Shown in pieces: positions 1 to 8,734 of a stretch of DNA of 64,000 nt (the stretch's first letter is position 1; each line of letters begins with the position of its first letter). The stretch spans positions 1 to 64,000 of the forward strand of contig DATFFH010000088.1 of NCBI GenBank assembly GCA_035250245.1, in the 5' to 3' direction. The translations under genes and the position numbers were made by a program. The stretch comes from Luteimonas_C sp035250245 (GTDB lineage Bacteria; Pseudomonadota; Gammaproteobacteria; Xanthomonadales; Xanthomonadaceae). A model generated the notes under the pieces. That model did not search any database, was not told the DNA's origin, and saw only the letters and a program-made list of their open reading frames with translations.

Positions 1-75
1 GGAAAGAGCTCGCGGCTAAAGCCGCTCCTACAAAAAACAAGGCGAAAGCAGCGGAGCAAGCCCCGCTCTACAAAA
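1..75. repeat. REP cluster: alpha then beta element
   Basis: Two GTAG-type REP palindromes read on the minus strand. The alpha unit (8-31) ends CCGCTCCTAC with stem GCGGCTTTAGCCGC. The beta unit (48-71) ends CCGCTCTAC with stem AGCGGGGCTTGCTCCGCT. The outward alpha partner probably lies left of the window. The same alpha-then-beta order recurs at 9.9, 44.3 and 59.4 kb. Confidence 0.85.
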
Positions 76-80
76 CAAAA

Positions 81-785
81 TCAGCCGGCGTTGAACACGT
101 AGCCTTCGCCGTGCACCGCCGCCAGCGGCAGCGCTTCGCCGCAGGCATCGGCCACTTTGCGCCGCAGCCGGTAGACCAGCGACTCCAGACGGTGCGCGTC
201 GAAGTCGTAGACGTTGTCGGTGAGCGTGGCGATCAATTCTTCGCGCGTGACCAGCTGGCCCGCCGCGGAAGTCAAACGTTCGACCACGCGCCGCTCTGTG
301 CGCGTGAGCGCGACATTGATCCCAGCAGGCGACACCAGGCACCAGCCGTTGACGTCCAGACGCCAGCGCTTCTGCGCGGCCTGCGGCGTCGCGCCGCGCA
401 ATCGACGCGCCAGGCTGTGCAAGGTGGCGGCAAGCAGTTCGATCTCCACCGGTTTGGACAAATAGGCATCTGCGCCTTCGCTCAGCCCGCGCACGCGGTC
501 CGGCGTCGCGCCGCGGCCGGTCAGCATGACGATGCCGATCTCCGGATAAGCCGCGCGGACGTTGCGTGCAACGGTGAAGCCGTCCTGGTCCGGCAGGCCC
601 ACGTCCAGCACCACCATGTCCACCGATTGGGTGTTGAGGTGATGATGCAATGCGGCCGCGGTTTCGGTGCCGGTCACCGCGAAACCGAAATTGGCCAAGC
701 CGGGCATCAGGATGCGTTCGCGCAGCATCGCGTCGTCTTCCAGCAACGCGATTCGCAAAGCGCCATCGGCTCGGTTCGGGGGCAT
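81..785 (-). CDS. OmpR-family two-component response regulator
   Basis: Phosphorylation-dependent transcription factor of 234 aa. The receiver domain (about residues 10-125) has the acidic pair E16/D17, the phospho-acceptor D61 in VVLDVGLPD, T89 and K111 in YLSKPVE. A winged-helix DNA-binding domain follows (about 135-232), ending in the usual HGEGYVF wing. The length is normal for the family. It is transcribed away from the molybdenum hydroxylase genes across a 141 bp gap, so it could control them, but the sequence does not show this. No sensor kinase is in view; it may lie beyond the left edge. The ATG at 785 was chosen because the receiver fold begins within 10 residues. Confidence 0.9.
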   Translation of the reverse strand: MPPNRADGALRIALLEDDAMLRERILMPGLANFGFAVTGTETAAALHHHLNTQSVDMVVLDVGLPDQDGFTVARNVRAAYPEIGIVMLTGRGATPDRVRGLSEGADAYLSKPVEIELLAATLHSLARRLRGATPQAAQKRWRLDVNGWCLVSPAGINVALTRTERRVVERLTSAAGQLVTREELIATLTDNVYDFDAHRLESLVYRLRRKVADACGEALPLAAVHGEGYVFNAG

Positions 786-926
786 GGCGGATCACCAGCG
801 AGCCGGGGGACTCGACACGGCGATTTTACGGGATGCGCCGCGGCAGCGTCCGGATATCGCGGCGCTCCACCCGGGCTACGGCCCATCGGAGTTAATATCG
901 GGCTCAGCCAGCCGGAGCATGTCCGC

Positions 927-3776
927 ATGACCGCCAGCCTGAGCCGCCGCGATTTCCTCAAATGCAGCGTGATCGCCGGCATTTCGGTGTACGTCGCCGT
1001 GCCCGGCAGCGCCGCGCTGGCGGCCCTGTTCGAAGAACAGCGGCTGCGGCCGCTGCCGTGGGACCCGGCCACTGGCAAGATCCGCTACCGGAGCGACGCC
1101 ACCGCCAAGGTCACCGGCGAGAAGATTTTCAGTTTCGACATGCGCGGCCGTGACCTGCCCGGCTGGCCGCGCGAGCAGTCGCACGCGATGCTGCTGCGGA
1201 CCACCCAGGCGGACCGGATCTACGCCGGCTTCGATCTGTCGATGCTCCGCGGCGACCTGAAACCCGACCGCATCGTCGCCGCCGCCGACCTGCAGCGCGA
1301 CGGCGTGCAGTTTCCGCAGTTCTACGGCGAAGACATGCTGCTGCCGGAAGGCAAGACGCCCGCCTATCTCGGCCATGCGGTCGCATTGCTGATCTGGCGC
1401 GATTTCGCCCGTTTCCGCACCGCCAAATCGGCGCTTAAATTTCGCGAAGACGTCATCCGGCACGGTGCGAAGACCGGGCCCTTGGAACGCGATCCCTGGG
1501 CCGCATTCCGCTATGTCCGCATCGGCGGCGCCACGCCTTACGACGACGATGCCTATTCCAGCCTGAAAGACACACCGCTCTACCCGCTCAGCTACAGCAA
1601 AAAGCGCCCGCAATGGCCGCAAGCCAACCCGCGCGGCGGCCTGGATGCGCAGGGCGCGGCGCATGCCGGCGACATTGCGACGGCGCTGGCCTCGCCCGCC
1701 GCCGGCAAACGGGTGCTGGAACGCGAATATTTTTCGCAATCGATCGACACCGCCGCGTTCGAGCTGGACAACGGCAATGCCTGGTTCGATGTCGACGAAG
1801 CGACGGTCCATTTCCTTGTCGCCACCCAGTCGCCGCAGGAAATCGCCGACGAAGGCGCGCGCATGCTCGCCGCCAGCGGCCTGGGCGTGAAACGGCTGGT
1901 GTTGCATCCTTGTTACACCGTCGGCTACGGCTCGAAAGATCACAATCCGTTCCCGTTCTACGCGCTGATGGCCGGCTTGTACGGCGACGGCCGACCGGTG
2001 CGTCTGGCCAACGATCGCTACGAGCAATTCCAGGCCAGTCTGAAGCGTCACAGCTTCCGCATGCATTACAAGATCGCGGTGGATAGCGCGTCCGGAAAAT
2101 TCGAGATATTCCAGGGCGACATGGTCGGCGACGGCGGCGGCCGTCAGAACTTTTCGCCATCGGTCTGCCTGGTGGCGGCGACCGCGGCGCAGTCGATCTA
2201 CTACTTCCCACGCAGCGATCTGGCCAGCACGGTGATCGCCTCGCGCGCGCTGGACGCCGGCTCGGCGCGCGGTTACGGCACGCTGCAGAGCATGGGCGCG
2301 ACCGAGATGCTGGTAGACGAAGTGGCGGCCGAGCTGAAGATCGATCCGATCGAACTGCGCCGCCGCAACGTGTTCAAGACCGGCATGAAGAATACCCAGG
2401 GCGCGATCCCGGGCGGCGCGATGCGCGCGGACGAAGTGCTCGACAAGGCCGCGGCGCATCCCTTGTGGCGGGAACGCGACAAGCGCAAGCGCGAATACGA
2501 AGCGGCGAATCCGGGCAAACGCTACGGCGTGGGCTTCGGCTGCGTGCAGAAGGATTTCGGCACCGGTGCAGAGGCCGCTTTCGTCGAAGTCGCGGTGTCG
2601 AAAGAAGGACGCATCCTGTTGCGCCATTGTTCGATCGAAATGGGCACCGGCATGGCCACCAGCCAGGCCGCGTTGTGCGTGCGCTGGCTCGGTCGCCCGG
2701 CCGATGACGTGCGCACCGGCGAGACCGAGTGGTCGGCGTTGCCGATGCACGCCACCGACGATCCCTGGCTGATGCGGCAAGCGGTGCAGGACGCCAAGCA
2801 AGGCGATCCGCGCTGGACGCCGAACTACATGAGCCCCAGCAGTGCCAGCAATTCGGCCTATTTCTGCGGCCATGCGACCACCGAAGCGGCGCGGTTGCTG
2901 TTCGCCGAAGGCTTGTGGGCCGCGGCGCGCGCGATCTGGAGCGAAGGCTTCGGCGGCGGTCAGTTGTCGCCGTTGTCGGTGCGGATGGAAGAAGCGCGCT
3001 GGGTCGACGGCAAGCTCAGCGCGGGGGGTTTGTCGCCGCTGAGCCTGCAACAGATCGCCGCGAAGGCCTACGAACTCGGCCTGCCCACGGGCGCGATCGT
3101 GCACACTTTCAACCGCTGGCAATGGGCCGAGGCGGATTTCCCGCTACCCGGCGGTTCGCAACGCTTGCCGCTGGACGGCTTGGCTTTGCGTTACGGCGAC
3201 GGCAACGCGGCGGGACCCGGACGCGACACCGCCAACGGTTACCGCATGATCGATCGCAGCCGCGTCTACTACCCCACCGCGCAGCGCAACAACGCCGGCG
3301 TCGTCTATTACGCGACGATGGCGACGATCGCCGAAGTCGCGGTCGACACCGCCACCGGCAAGGTGGATCTGCTGAACCATCATTCGATCCTGGAATGCGG
3401 CAATCAGATCGTGCCGGAACTGGTGTCCGGTCAGATGCAGGGCGGCTTGGCGATGGGCATCGGTCATGCCCTGCACGAATACTTGCCCTTGTACGAGGAC
3501 GGCCCCGGCAACGGCACCTGGAATTTCAACCGCTATGCATTGCCGCGGGCGCGCGATGTGGCGGTGTGGAAGCAGAGCACCGAGGTATTGCCGCCGGTAT
3601 CCGAAACCGACGCGCCAAAAGGCATGGCCGAAGTGGTGATGATCGCGGTGGTGCCGGCGATCGTGAACGGCATCGCCCATGCCACCGGCCTGCGCTTCCG
3701 CGAGCTGCCGGTGACGCCGGACAAGGTGCTGGCGGCGCTGGCCGGCGAAGCGACGCCCAAGGAGGACGCGGCATGA
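927..3776 (+). CDS. Tat-exported molybdopterin aldehyde dehydrogenase/hydroxylase, large subunit
   Basis: Catalytic Mo subunit of the xanthine dehydrogenase family (CoxL/IorB-like), 949 aa. It begins with a textbook twin-arginine signal (SRRDFLK, then a hydrophobic stretch to about residue 30), so it is exported folded to the periplasm. The aldehyde oxidase a/b-hammerhead region and Mo-cofactor binding domains fill the rest, with glycine-rich loops such as GDGGGRQ and EMGTGMATSQAA. The ATG at 927 has a GGAG upstream and places the Tat motif at the N terminus; the frame stays open further upstream but without coding sense. The stop overlaps the next start (ATGA). With the next two genes it forms a membrane-linked hydroxylase. 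The substrate, an aldehyde or N-heterocycle, cannot be told from sequence. Confidence 0.88.
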   Translation: MTASLSRRDFLKCSVIAGISVYVAVPGSAALAALFEEQRLRPLPWDPATGKIRYRSDATAKVTGEKIFSFDMRGRDLPGWPREQSHAMLLRTTQADRIYAGFDLSMLRGDLKPDRIVAAADLQRDGVQFPQFYGEDMLLPEGKTPAYLGHAVALLIWRDFARFRTAKSALKFREDVIRHGAKTGPLERDPWAAFRYVRIGGATPYDDDAYSSLKDTPLYPLSYSKKRPQWPQANPRGGLDAQGAAHAGDIATALASPAAGKRVLEREYFSQSIDTAAFELDNGNAWFDVDEATVHFLVATQSPQEIADEGARMLAASGLGVKRLVLHPCYTVGYGSKDHNPFPFYALMAGLYGDGRPVRLANDRYEQFQASLKRHSFRMHYKIAVDSASGKFEIFQGDMVGDGGGRQNFSPSVCLVAATAAQSIYYFPRSDLASTVIASRALDAGSARGYGTLQSMGATEMLVDEVAAELKIDPIELRRRNVFKTGMKNTQGAIPGGAMRADEVLDKAAAHPLWRERDKRKREYEAANPGKRYGVGFGCVQKDFGTGAEAAFVEVAVSKEGRILLRHCSIEMGTGMATSQAALCVRWLGRPADDVRTGETEWSALPMHATDDPWLMRQAVQDAKQGDPRWTPNYMSPSSASNSAYFCGHATTEAARLLFAEGLWAAARAIWSEGFGGGQLSPLSVRMEEARWVDGKLSAGGLSPLSLQQIAAKAYELGLPTGAIVHTFNRWQWAEADFPLPGGSQRLPLDGLALRYGDGNAAGPGRDTANGYRMIDRSRVYYPTAQRNNAGVVYYATMATIAEVAVDTATGKVDLLNHHSILECGNQIVPELVSGQMQGGLAMGIGHALHEYLPLYEDGPGNGTWNFNRYALPRARDVAVWKQSTEVLPPVSETDAPKGMAEVVMIAVVPAIVNGIAHATGLRFRELPVTPDKVLAALAGEATPKEDAA

Positions 3777-4333
3777 GCGCGACCCTGCTGCCCATGCGCC
3801 CGTTGACGCTGAAGATCAATGGCCGTAGCTACGGCCCGATCGAAGTGCCCGTAGACATGATGCTGGTCGACGTGCTGCACGAATACCTGGGCCTCACCGG
3901 CACCCGCTTCGGCTGCGGCCAAGGCGTGTGTCGCGCCTGCACCGTCATCGTCGACGATGAAGGCGGATCGCGCGAGGTGCGCAGCTGCATCACCGGCGCG
4001 CATTGGTTTTCCGGCAAATCCGTCCGCACCGTGGAAGGCCATGCCAAACGCGACGACACCGGCAAGATCGTGTCGCTGTCGCCGGTGCAGCAGGCATTCC
4101 TGGACCACTTCAGTTTCCAATGCGGCTATTGCACGCCCGGTTTCGTCAATGCGGCGACCGTGTTGCTCGAAAAACTGGCGAAATCGCCGGTCGCCGCGGA
4201 CCGGGTCGAGGAAACGATCACCGAAGCCCTGAATCCGCATCTGTGCCGTTGCACCGGCTACGTGCGCTACTACCAGGCCGTAAAAGAGTTGGTGTTGAAC
4301 ACGCCCGGTTTGGTGAAGGAGAACGCACGATGA
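3773..4333 (+). CDS. 2Fe-2S subunit of periplasmic molybdenum hydroxylase
   Basis: Small electron-transfer subunit, 186 aa, of the IorA/CoxS type. The N-terminal plant-type ferredoxin domain carries GCGQGVCRAC and a later cysteine in VRSCITG. The C-terminal [2Fe-2S]-binding domain has CGYCTPGF and CRCTG. It has no signal peptide, so it is presumably carried through the Tat system with the large subunit. It overlaps the previous gene by 4 bp (ATGA) and the following cytochrome gene by 4 bp (ATGA), showing translational coupling. The expected third, FAD-binding subunit is missing; electrons would instead pass to the cytochrome encoded next, as in isoquinoline oxidoreductase-like enzymes. Confidence 0.9.
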   Translation: MSATLLPMRPLTLKINGRSYGPIEVPVDMMLVDVLHEYLGLTGTRFGCGQGVCRACTVIVDDEGGSREVRSCITGAHWFSGKSVRTVEGHAKRDDTGKIVSLSPVQQAFLDHFSFQCGYCTPGFVNAATVLLEKLAKSPVAADRVEETITEALNPHLCRCTGYVRYYQAVKELVLNTPGLVKENAR

Positions 4334-5607
4334 CCCGGGTCGGCTGGAGACGGATCGTCGCCTGGCTGCTGGTCGCGCTGCTGGCTTGGCTGCTGCTATC
4401 GGCGCTGATGCGGTTCTTCGCAAATCGCGGCCCGGTGCAGAAAGTCGACGCGACGCCGCAGAAGATCGCGCAGGGACGCTATCTGGCCGCCGCGGCCGAT
4501 TGCGCCGCATGCCACACGGCTGCAGGCGGTGCACCGTTCGCCGGTGGCGTGCCGCTGGATTCGCCGTTCGGCACCATTCACGGCACCAACATCACGCCCG
4601 ACCCCGACACCGGCATAGGCCGCTACACCGCGGACGATTTCTACCATGCGCTGACCAAAGGCGAAGCCCGCGACGGGCATCAGCTGTATCCGGCCATGCC
4701 TTACGTTTCGTACAAAACCATGACCCGCGCCGACAGCGACGCGATCTACGCCTATCTGATGAACCAGCCTGCGGTGCGGCAGGAGAACAAGAAGAACGGT
4801 GTCGGGTTTCCGTTCAATATCCGCAGCGGCATCCATGCGTGGAATTGGTTGTTCGCGGGCGCGGAAGCGGTGCCTGCATCGCAGGGTTCGTCGCCGGCTT
4901 GGCAGCGCGGCGAATACTTGGTCGAAACGATGGGGCATTGCGGCGAATGCCACAGCCCGCGCAAAGCGCTCGGACAGGTGGATCGCGAAAACCAGCTGGC
5001 CGGCAACAACACCCTCGGCCGTTTTGCCGCTCCGAGCCTTACACCGAGGCAATTAGCCGAACGCGGCTGGGACGCCGCCAGCCTGGACCGCTATCTCGCC
5101 AGTGGCATCAGCGCACAGGCGGTAGCTTCCGACGAGATGTTGAAAGTGGTCACCCTTTCGACAAACAAGCTGCGTGAAGCCGATCGCGCGGCGATCGTCG
5201 CTTATCTGCTCGGTGACAAACCGTTCCCGGCGCGCGTTCTATCCTCTGCCGGCGGCTATGCGGACACAGCGCCTCCCAAGGAACAACGGGACTATCTGAA
5301 CCTGTGCGCCGGCTGCCACGGCCGCGACGGCCAAGGCGTGCCGCACGTCGCGCCCGCACTGCACGGCAACAGCAGCGTTCGCGATGCCGATCCGCATAAT
5401 CTCATTGTCGCGATCCTGGACGGACTACCCGAGCACGACCTGCCGGGCTTGGAGCGCATGCAAGACATGCCGGGTTTCGCGAACGATCTGACCGATGCCG
5501 ACATTGCCGCACTCGGTACCTGGCTACGCAGTCGTCACGGCGGACAATCGCAGCCGATAGAAGCTGCGGCCGTCGCCGATCTTCGTCGCGGGGAACGAGC
5601 CCACTGA
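4330..5607 (+). CDS. Triheme cytochrome c subunit
   Basis: Membrane-anchored electron carrier of 425 aa with three c-type heme sites: CAACH (58-62), CGECH (204-208) and CAGCH (326-330). An N-terminal hydrophobic segment (about residues 9-29) serves as signal or anchor. The architecture matches the triheme cytochrome subunits of acetic-acid-bacterium alcohol, gluconate and aldehyde dehydrogenases, which pass electrons to ubiquinone or terminal oxidases. It is the last gene of the overlapping three-gene operon and replaces the FAD subunit of cytoplasmic xanthine dehydrogenases as electron outlet. A REP pair follows 12 bp after the stop. Confidence 0.9.
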   Translation: MTRVGWRRIVAWLLVALLAWLLLSALMRFFANRGPVQKVDATPQKIAQGRYLAAAADCAACHTAAGGAPFAGGVPLDSPFGTIHGTNITPDPDTGIGRYTADDFYHALTKGEARDGHQLYPAMPYVSYKTMTRADSDAIYAYLMNQPAVRQENKKNGVGFPFNIRSGIHAWNWLFAGAEAVPASQGSSPAWQRGEYLVETMGHCGECHSPRKALGQVDRENQLAGNNTLGRFAAPSLTPRQLAERGWDAASLDRYLASGISAQAVASDEMLKVVTLSTNKLREADRAAIVAYLLGDKPFPARVLSSAGGYADTAPPKEQRDYLNLCAGCHGRDGQGVPHVAPALHGNSSVRDADPHNLIVAILDGLPEHDLPGLERMQDMPGFANDLTDADIAALGTWLRSRHGGQSQPIEAAAVADLRRGERAH

Positions 5608-5619
5608 TACCCGCTTTTC

Positions 5620-5709
5620 GTAGGAGCGGCTTTAGCCGCGAGCTCTTTCCTCAAGATCGCAGCACAAACGCGATTTGGGCGAAAAGCTCGCGGCTAAAGC
5701 CGCTCCTAC
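5620..5709. repeat. REP alpha inverted pair
   Basis: GTAG-GAGCGGCTTTAGCCGCGAGC on the plus strand and its inverted partner ending CGCTCCTAC, about 40 bp apart, with the GTAG heads facing outward. Confidence 0.9.
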
Positions 5710-5960
5710 GAAAAACAGAGTCTGTTGCTGCGACGCGACAAGACAAAATTTGTCTTGAACCATCGCCGGATGCGACATCGCGCTGCTTGTGCGATAGCGA
5801 TGATTTTTCGGATATCTGATTGACGTATCCCGCGAGCCATTCTCGCGGTGCGCCGAACAAGACAACGCGATGCCATTTTGCGTTCCTGATACGTCAAATC
5901 GCAGCGGCGTTTTTGTCATTTTCGAAACGTGCGCTCAATCGCAAATAACTAACGCATGCT

Positions 5961-5976
5961 GTGACAACGTTGTCAC
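5961..5976. promoter_or_regulatory. Perfect palindrome, candidate NagR/NagQ-type operator
   Basis: GTGACAACGTTGTCAC is a perfect 16-bp palindrome 129 bp before the chitinase start. Its core TGACAACGTTGTCA matches, from memory, the operator described for the N-acetylglucosamine regulator of xanthomonads and Shewanella. That would link chitinase expression to chitin breakdown products. The spacing between TGTGA and TCAC is too long for a CRP/Clp site. Confidence 0.5.
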
Positions 5977-5977
5977 G

Positions 5978-5998
5978 CGATTCGCGCGCCGCGAATCG
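5978..5998. repeat. Inverted repeat next to the operator
   Basis: CGATTCGCG and CGCGAATCG arms around CGC form a perfect 9-bp hairpin starting one base after the 5961-5976 palindrome. It could be a second protein-binding site or a structured 5' leader. It has no T-run, so it is not a terminator. Confidence 0.4.
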
Positions 5999-6104
5999 AA
6001 AACCATCCGCGGAGAAAGGATCGAATTAGCAACGCGTTCGGGGGAACGACCGATCCGCAGGATCCACGCCACGTGTTCGTGAACTTGCAAGGGAGAGGAA
6101 GCTC

Positions 6105-8153
6105 ATGAAATACGCACACCCTCGGCAGCTGCTGCTGTCTTTGTTGTTACTAGCGCTCGCGCCGCTGGCGCAGGCGCAAACCGCGTCCTGCGCGGGCGTT
6201 CCCGCCTGGAACGCATCGACCATCTACAACCCCGGCGACAAGCTCGTCTACCAGAACCGTCTGTATCAGGCGAACATCCAGATCTGGAACGCACCGCCGA
6301 CCCATTGTCCGAGCTGCGGCTGGTATCAAGACCTGGGCGCGTGCGGCACCGGCAGCAATCAGCCGCCGACCGTATCGTTGACTGCGCCCGCCAACGGCGC
6401 CAGCTACGCCGCAGGCAGCAACATCGGCGTCGCCGCCAATGCGGCCGACAGCGACGGCAGCGTCAGCAAAGTGGAATTCTTCCGCGGCACCGTTTCGCTC
6501 GGCGTCGACACCAGCGCGCCGTACAGCGCGACCTGGAACAACGCCACAGCGGGCAGCCATACCTTCAAAGCGGTGGCCACGGACAACGGCAACGCCAGCA
6601 CCACCTCCGCGACCGTCAGCATCACCGTCACCAGCGGCCCAGCCGATACCACGCCGCCAAGTGTGCCGACCGGCTTGAGCTCGCCGTCGCAGACCTCGAA
6701 CAGCATCTCGCTGACTTGGAATGCCTCCACCGACAACACCGGCGGCAGCGGCGTGGCCGGATACGACGTGTACCGCAACGGCAGCATCGTCGGTTCGCCG
6801 TCCTCGACCAGCTATACCGACACCGGTCTGGCCGCGAGCACCACCTACAACTATCGCGTGCGCGCGCGCGACAACGCGACCAACGCTTCGGCGCAAAGCG
6901 GCCAGATCAGCGCGACGACCAAGACCGGCGGCGGAGGCGGCAACAAGCGCGTCATCGGCTATTTCGTCCAATGGGGCATCTACGGCCGCAACTACCGGGT
7001 CAAGAATATCGACACCAGCGGCACGGCGGCGAAGCTGACCCACATCAATTACGCCTTCGGCAACGTGCGCAACAACCGTTGCGAAGTCGGCATCACCCAG
7101 CCATCCGATCCGAACACCGGCGTCGGCGGCGACGCGTTCGCCGACTACACCAAGGCCTTCGGCGCCAGCGAAAGCGTGAGCGGCGCGGCCGATACCTGGG
7201 ACCAGCCCCTGCGCGGCAACTGGAACCAGCTCAAGCAATTGAAGGCGAAGTATCCGGGGCTGAAAGTACTGATCTCCCTGGGCGGATGGACGTACTCGCG
7301 CGGATTCTCCAGCGCGGCGCGGCCTGAAAACCGGCAGGCCTTCGTCGCCTCCTGCATCGATGCCTACATCCGCGGCAACCTGCCGCTTAGCGATGGCGCC
7401 GGCGGCACAGGCGTTGCGGCCGGCGTGTTCGACGGCATAGACCTGGATTGGGAGTATCCCGTCGCCTGCGGCCTGTCCTGCGGCACGCCGGAAGACAATG
7501 CCAACTTCACCGCCCTGCTCGCCGAATTCCGCTCGCAGTTGAACGCAGTGCGCCCAGGACTGCTGCTGACCATCGCCGCGGGCGCGGGCATCGACAAGAT
7601 CCGGGTCACGAATCCGGCTGCGTACCATCAATATCTCGATTACATCAACGTGATGACCTACGACTTCCACGGCACGTGGGATGCGCAGACCAATCATCAC
7701 TCGGCGCTGTTCGATTCGCCGAACGATCCGTCGACGGGCGACGTGCGCCTGTACAACTCGAACGACGCGATGGAAGGCTTCCTGTCGCGCGGCGTGCCGG
7801 CGTCCAAGCTGAACCTGGGCATCGGTTTCTACGGTCGCGGCTGGACGGGCGTGGCCAACGTCAACAACGGCCTGTACCAGAACGGCACCGCCGCGCCGGG
7901 CACTTACGAAGCCGGCAACGAGGACTACAAGGTGCTGAAGAACCGGCCGGGCACCGTGTTCACCGACGCCAACGCGCGGGCGACCTGGAAATACGACGGC
8001 AACACGTTCTGGAGCTACGACACGCCGGCGATGATCACGGAAAAGATGACCTACGTGAAAGCGCAGAACTTGGGTGGCGCCTTTGTCTGGGAATTCAGCG
8101 GCGACGATGCGCAAGGAAGCCTGATCACGGCGGTGAGCGATGGTTTGAAGTGA
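6105..8153 (+). CDS. Secreted modular GH18 chitinase
   Basis: Endo-acting chitin hydrolase of 682 aa. Domains in order: signal peptide (1-25, ending AQAQ), a CBM5/12 chitin-binding module (about 26-82, with AWNASTIYNPGDKL and GWY), a bacterial Ig-like domain (about 86-180), a fibronectin type III domain (about 185-278), a Gly-rich linker, and the GH18 barrel (about 284-680). The catalytic signature DGIDLDWE is at 443-450, with E450 the proton donor; MTYDFHG is the later substrate-binding motif. The start has a strong GGGAGAGGAAG ribosome site. The protein is probably exported by Sec and a type II system and fits a predatory, chitin-degrading lifestyle. Its 3' end is partly duplicated twice downstream. 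Confidence 0.95.
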   Translation: MKYAHPRQLLLSLLLLALAPLAQAQTASCAGVPAWNASTIYNPGDKLVYQNRLYQANIQIWNAPPTHCPSCGWYQDLGACGTGSNQPPTVSLTAPANGASYAAGSNIGVAANAADSDGSVSKVEFFRGTVSLGVDTSAPYSATWNNATAGSHTFKAVATDNGNASTTSATVSITVTSGPADTTPPSVPTGLSSPSQTSNSISLTWNASTDNTGGSGVAGYDVYRNGSIVGSPSSTSYTDTGLAASTTYNYRVRARDNATNASAQSGQISATTKTGGGGGNKRVIGYFVQWGIYGRNYRVKNIDTSGTAAKLTHINYAFGNVRNNRCEVGITQPSDPNTGVGGDAFADYTKAFGASESVSGAADTWDQPLRGNWNQLKQLKAKYPGLKVLISLGGWTYSRGFSSAARPENRQAFVASCIDAYIRGNLPLSDGAGGTGVAAGVFDGIDLDWEYPVACGLSCGTPEDNANFTALLAEFRSQLNAVRPGLLLTIAAGAGIDKIRVTNPAAYHQYLDYINVMTYDFHGTWDAQTNHHSALFDSPNDPSTGDVRLYNSNDAMEGFLSRGVPASKLNLGIGFYGRGWTGVANVNNGLYQNGTAAPGTYEAGNEDYKVLKNRPGTVFTDANARATWKYDGNTFWSYDTPAMITEKMTYVKAQNLGGAFVWEFSGDDAQGSLITAVSDGLK

Positions 8154-8191
8154 TCGCGTAGCCGGCCCACCCCCGTGCCGGCGAAACGACG

Positions 8192-8224
8192 GCGCCGGCC
8201 TCCGTGAGGGGGCCGGCGCTTCTG
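8192..8224 (+). terminator. GC-rich hairpin after the chitinase
   Basis: Nine-bp stem GCGCCGGCC/GGCCGGCGC with a 10-nt loop, followed by a poor T-tract (TTCTGCT). It starts 38 bp after the chitinase stop. It is conserved as a better terminator in the downstream duplicate at 8896-8930. Confidence 0.6.
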
Positions 8225-8249
8225 CTAGCAGCCGAAATCTCGACAGAAA

Positions 8250-8537
8250 TTACGGCTTGGTCAACACAGGCGGTTTATCCAAAGGATCCCGGTAAACCTC
8301 TTCGTAGTCGTCCGTTTCAACCCAAGAATCGCAAATGGTCTGATCGCCAGTTTCGCTGCACGCCCAGCAAATCCAGATGTTAGAGCCGGTTTGTTCGCAA
8401 TCGCCATCGAGCTCGCCATCACGCGCCTCTTGGCCGGCTGGAATTCTCAATTGATCAGACCGCGTACCGGCATCCTGCGCGTTCGCGCCTCCAACGCTCA
8501 ATAGCAGCATCAATGCGGCAATAAACAGTTTTTTCAT
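8250..8537 (-). CDS. Small cysteine-rich secreted protein
   Basis: A 95-aa protein of unknown function with a clear Sec signal peptide (residues 1-20, ending GGANAQ). The mature part is acidic and holds four cysteines around C-x3-GSNIW-x-C-x2-C. The neighbouring 78-aa protein at 8945-9181 repeats this pattern (C-x3-GSDIW-x-C-x2-C), so the two are paralogues. Both point toward a copy of the chitinase 3' end, so the pair arose by duplication of a unit holding the chitinase tail and this gene. Two disulfides in the periplasm or outside the cell are likely. I recognise no family. Confidence 0.65.
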   Translation of the reverse strand: MKKLFIAALMLLLSVGGANAQDAGTRSDQLRIPAGQEARDGELDGDCEQTGSNIWICWACSETGDQTICDSWVETDDYEEVYRDPLDKPPVLTKP

Positions 8538-8734
8538 AAAGTTATCCTAGCAAGGGAATGTCCAGGATCATTCCTAAGACCCTTTCAAGACGTAGGCAAT
8601 TCAAAAAAATGGCCATGTCCGTCGCGGATGCCGACGACTCGGATGATCTAACGGTCGGCGGGCAGTCAATGGGTCTGCCATCCATGCCAATTGGCGCAGA
8701 TTCGACGCCCGTTGTGCCCATATCCATTCCACAA

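Larger units (their letters stand above)
5608..6104. other. Intergenic control region of the chitinase, rich in palindromes
   Basis: About 500 bp without a gene. In order it holds a REP pair (5620-5709), a 19-bp near-perfect palindrome centred on ATTTG (5739-5757), an inverted repeat whose arms contain GACGTATC/GATACGTC (about 5822-5830 and 5889-5896), a perfect 16-bp palindrome (5961-5976), and a perfect 9-bp-arm hairpin (5978-5998). The chitinase ribosome binding site GGGAGAGGAAG lies just before its ATG. Base composition is more AT-rich than the flanks. I see no clear sigma-70 promoter. Confidence 0.6.

Noticed and set aside
111..926. Open frame upstream of the Mo-subunit ATG, giving a 1221-aa protein
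   Set aside because: It runs antisense through the response regulator; the Tat signal at 927 shows the true start.
5960..5977. CRP/Clp site (TGTGA-N6-TCACA) before the chitinase
   Set aside because: The half-sites are separated by eight bases, not six, and the central ACAACGTTGT is itself part of the palindrome.
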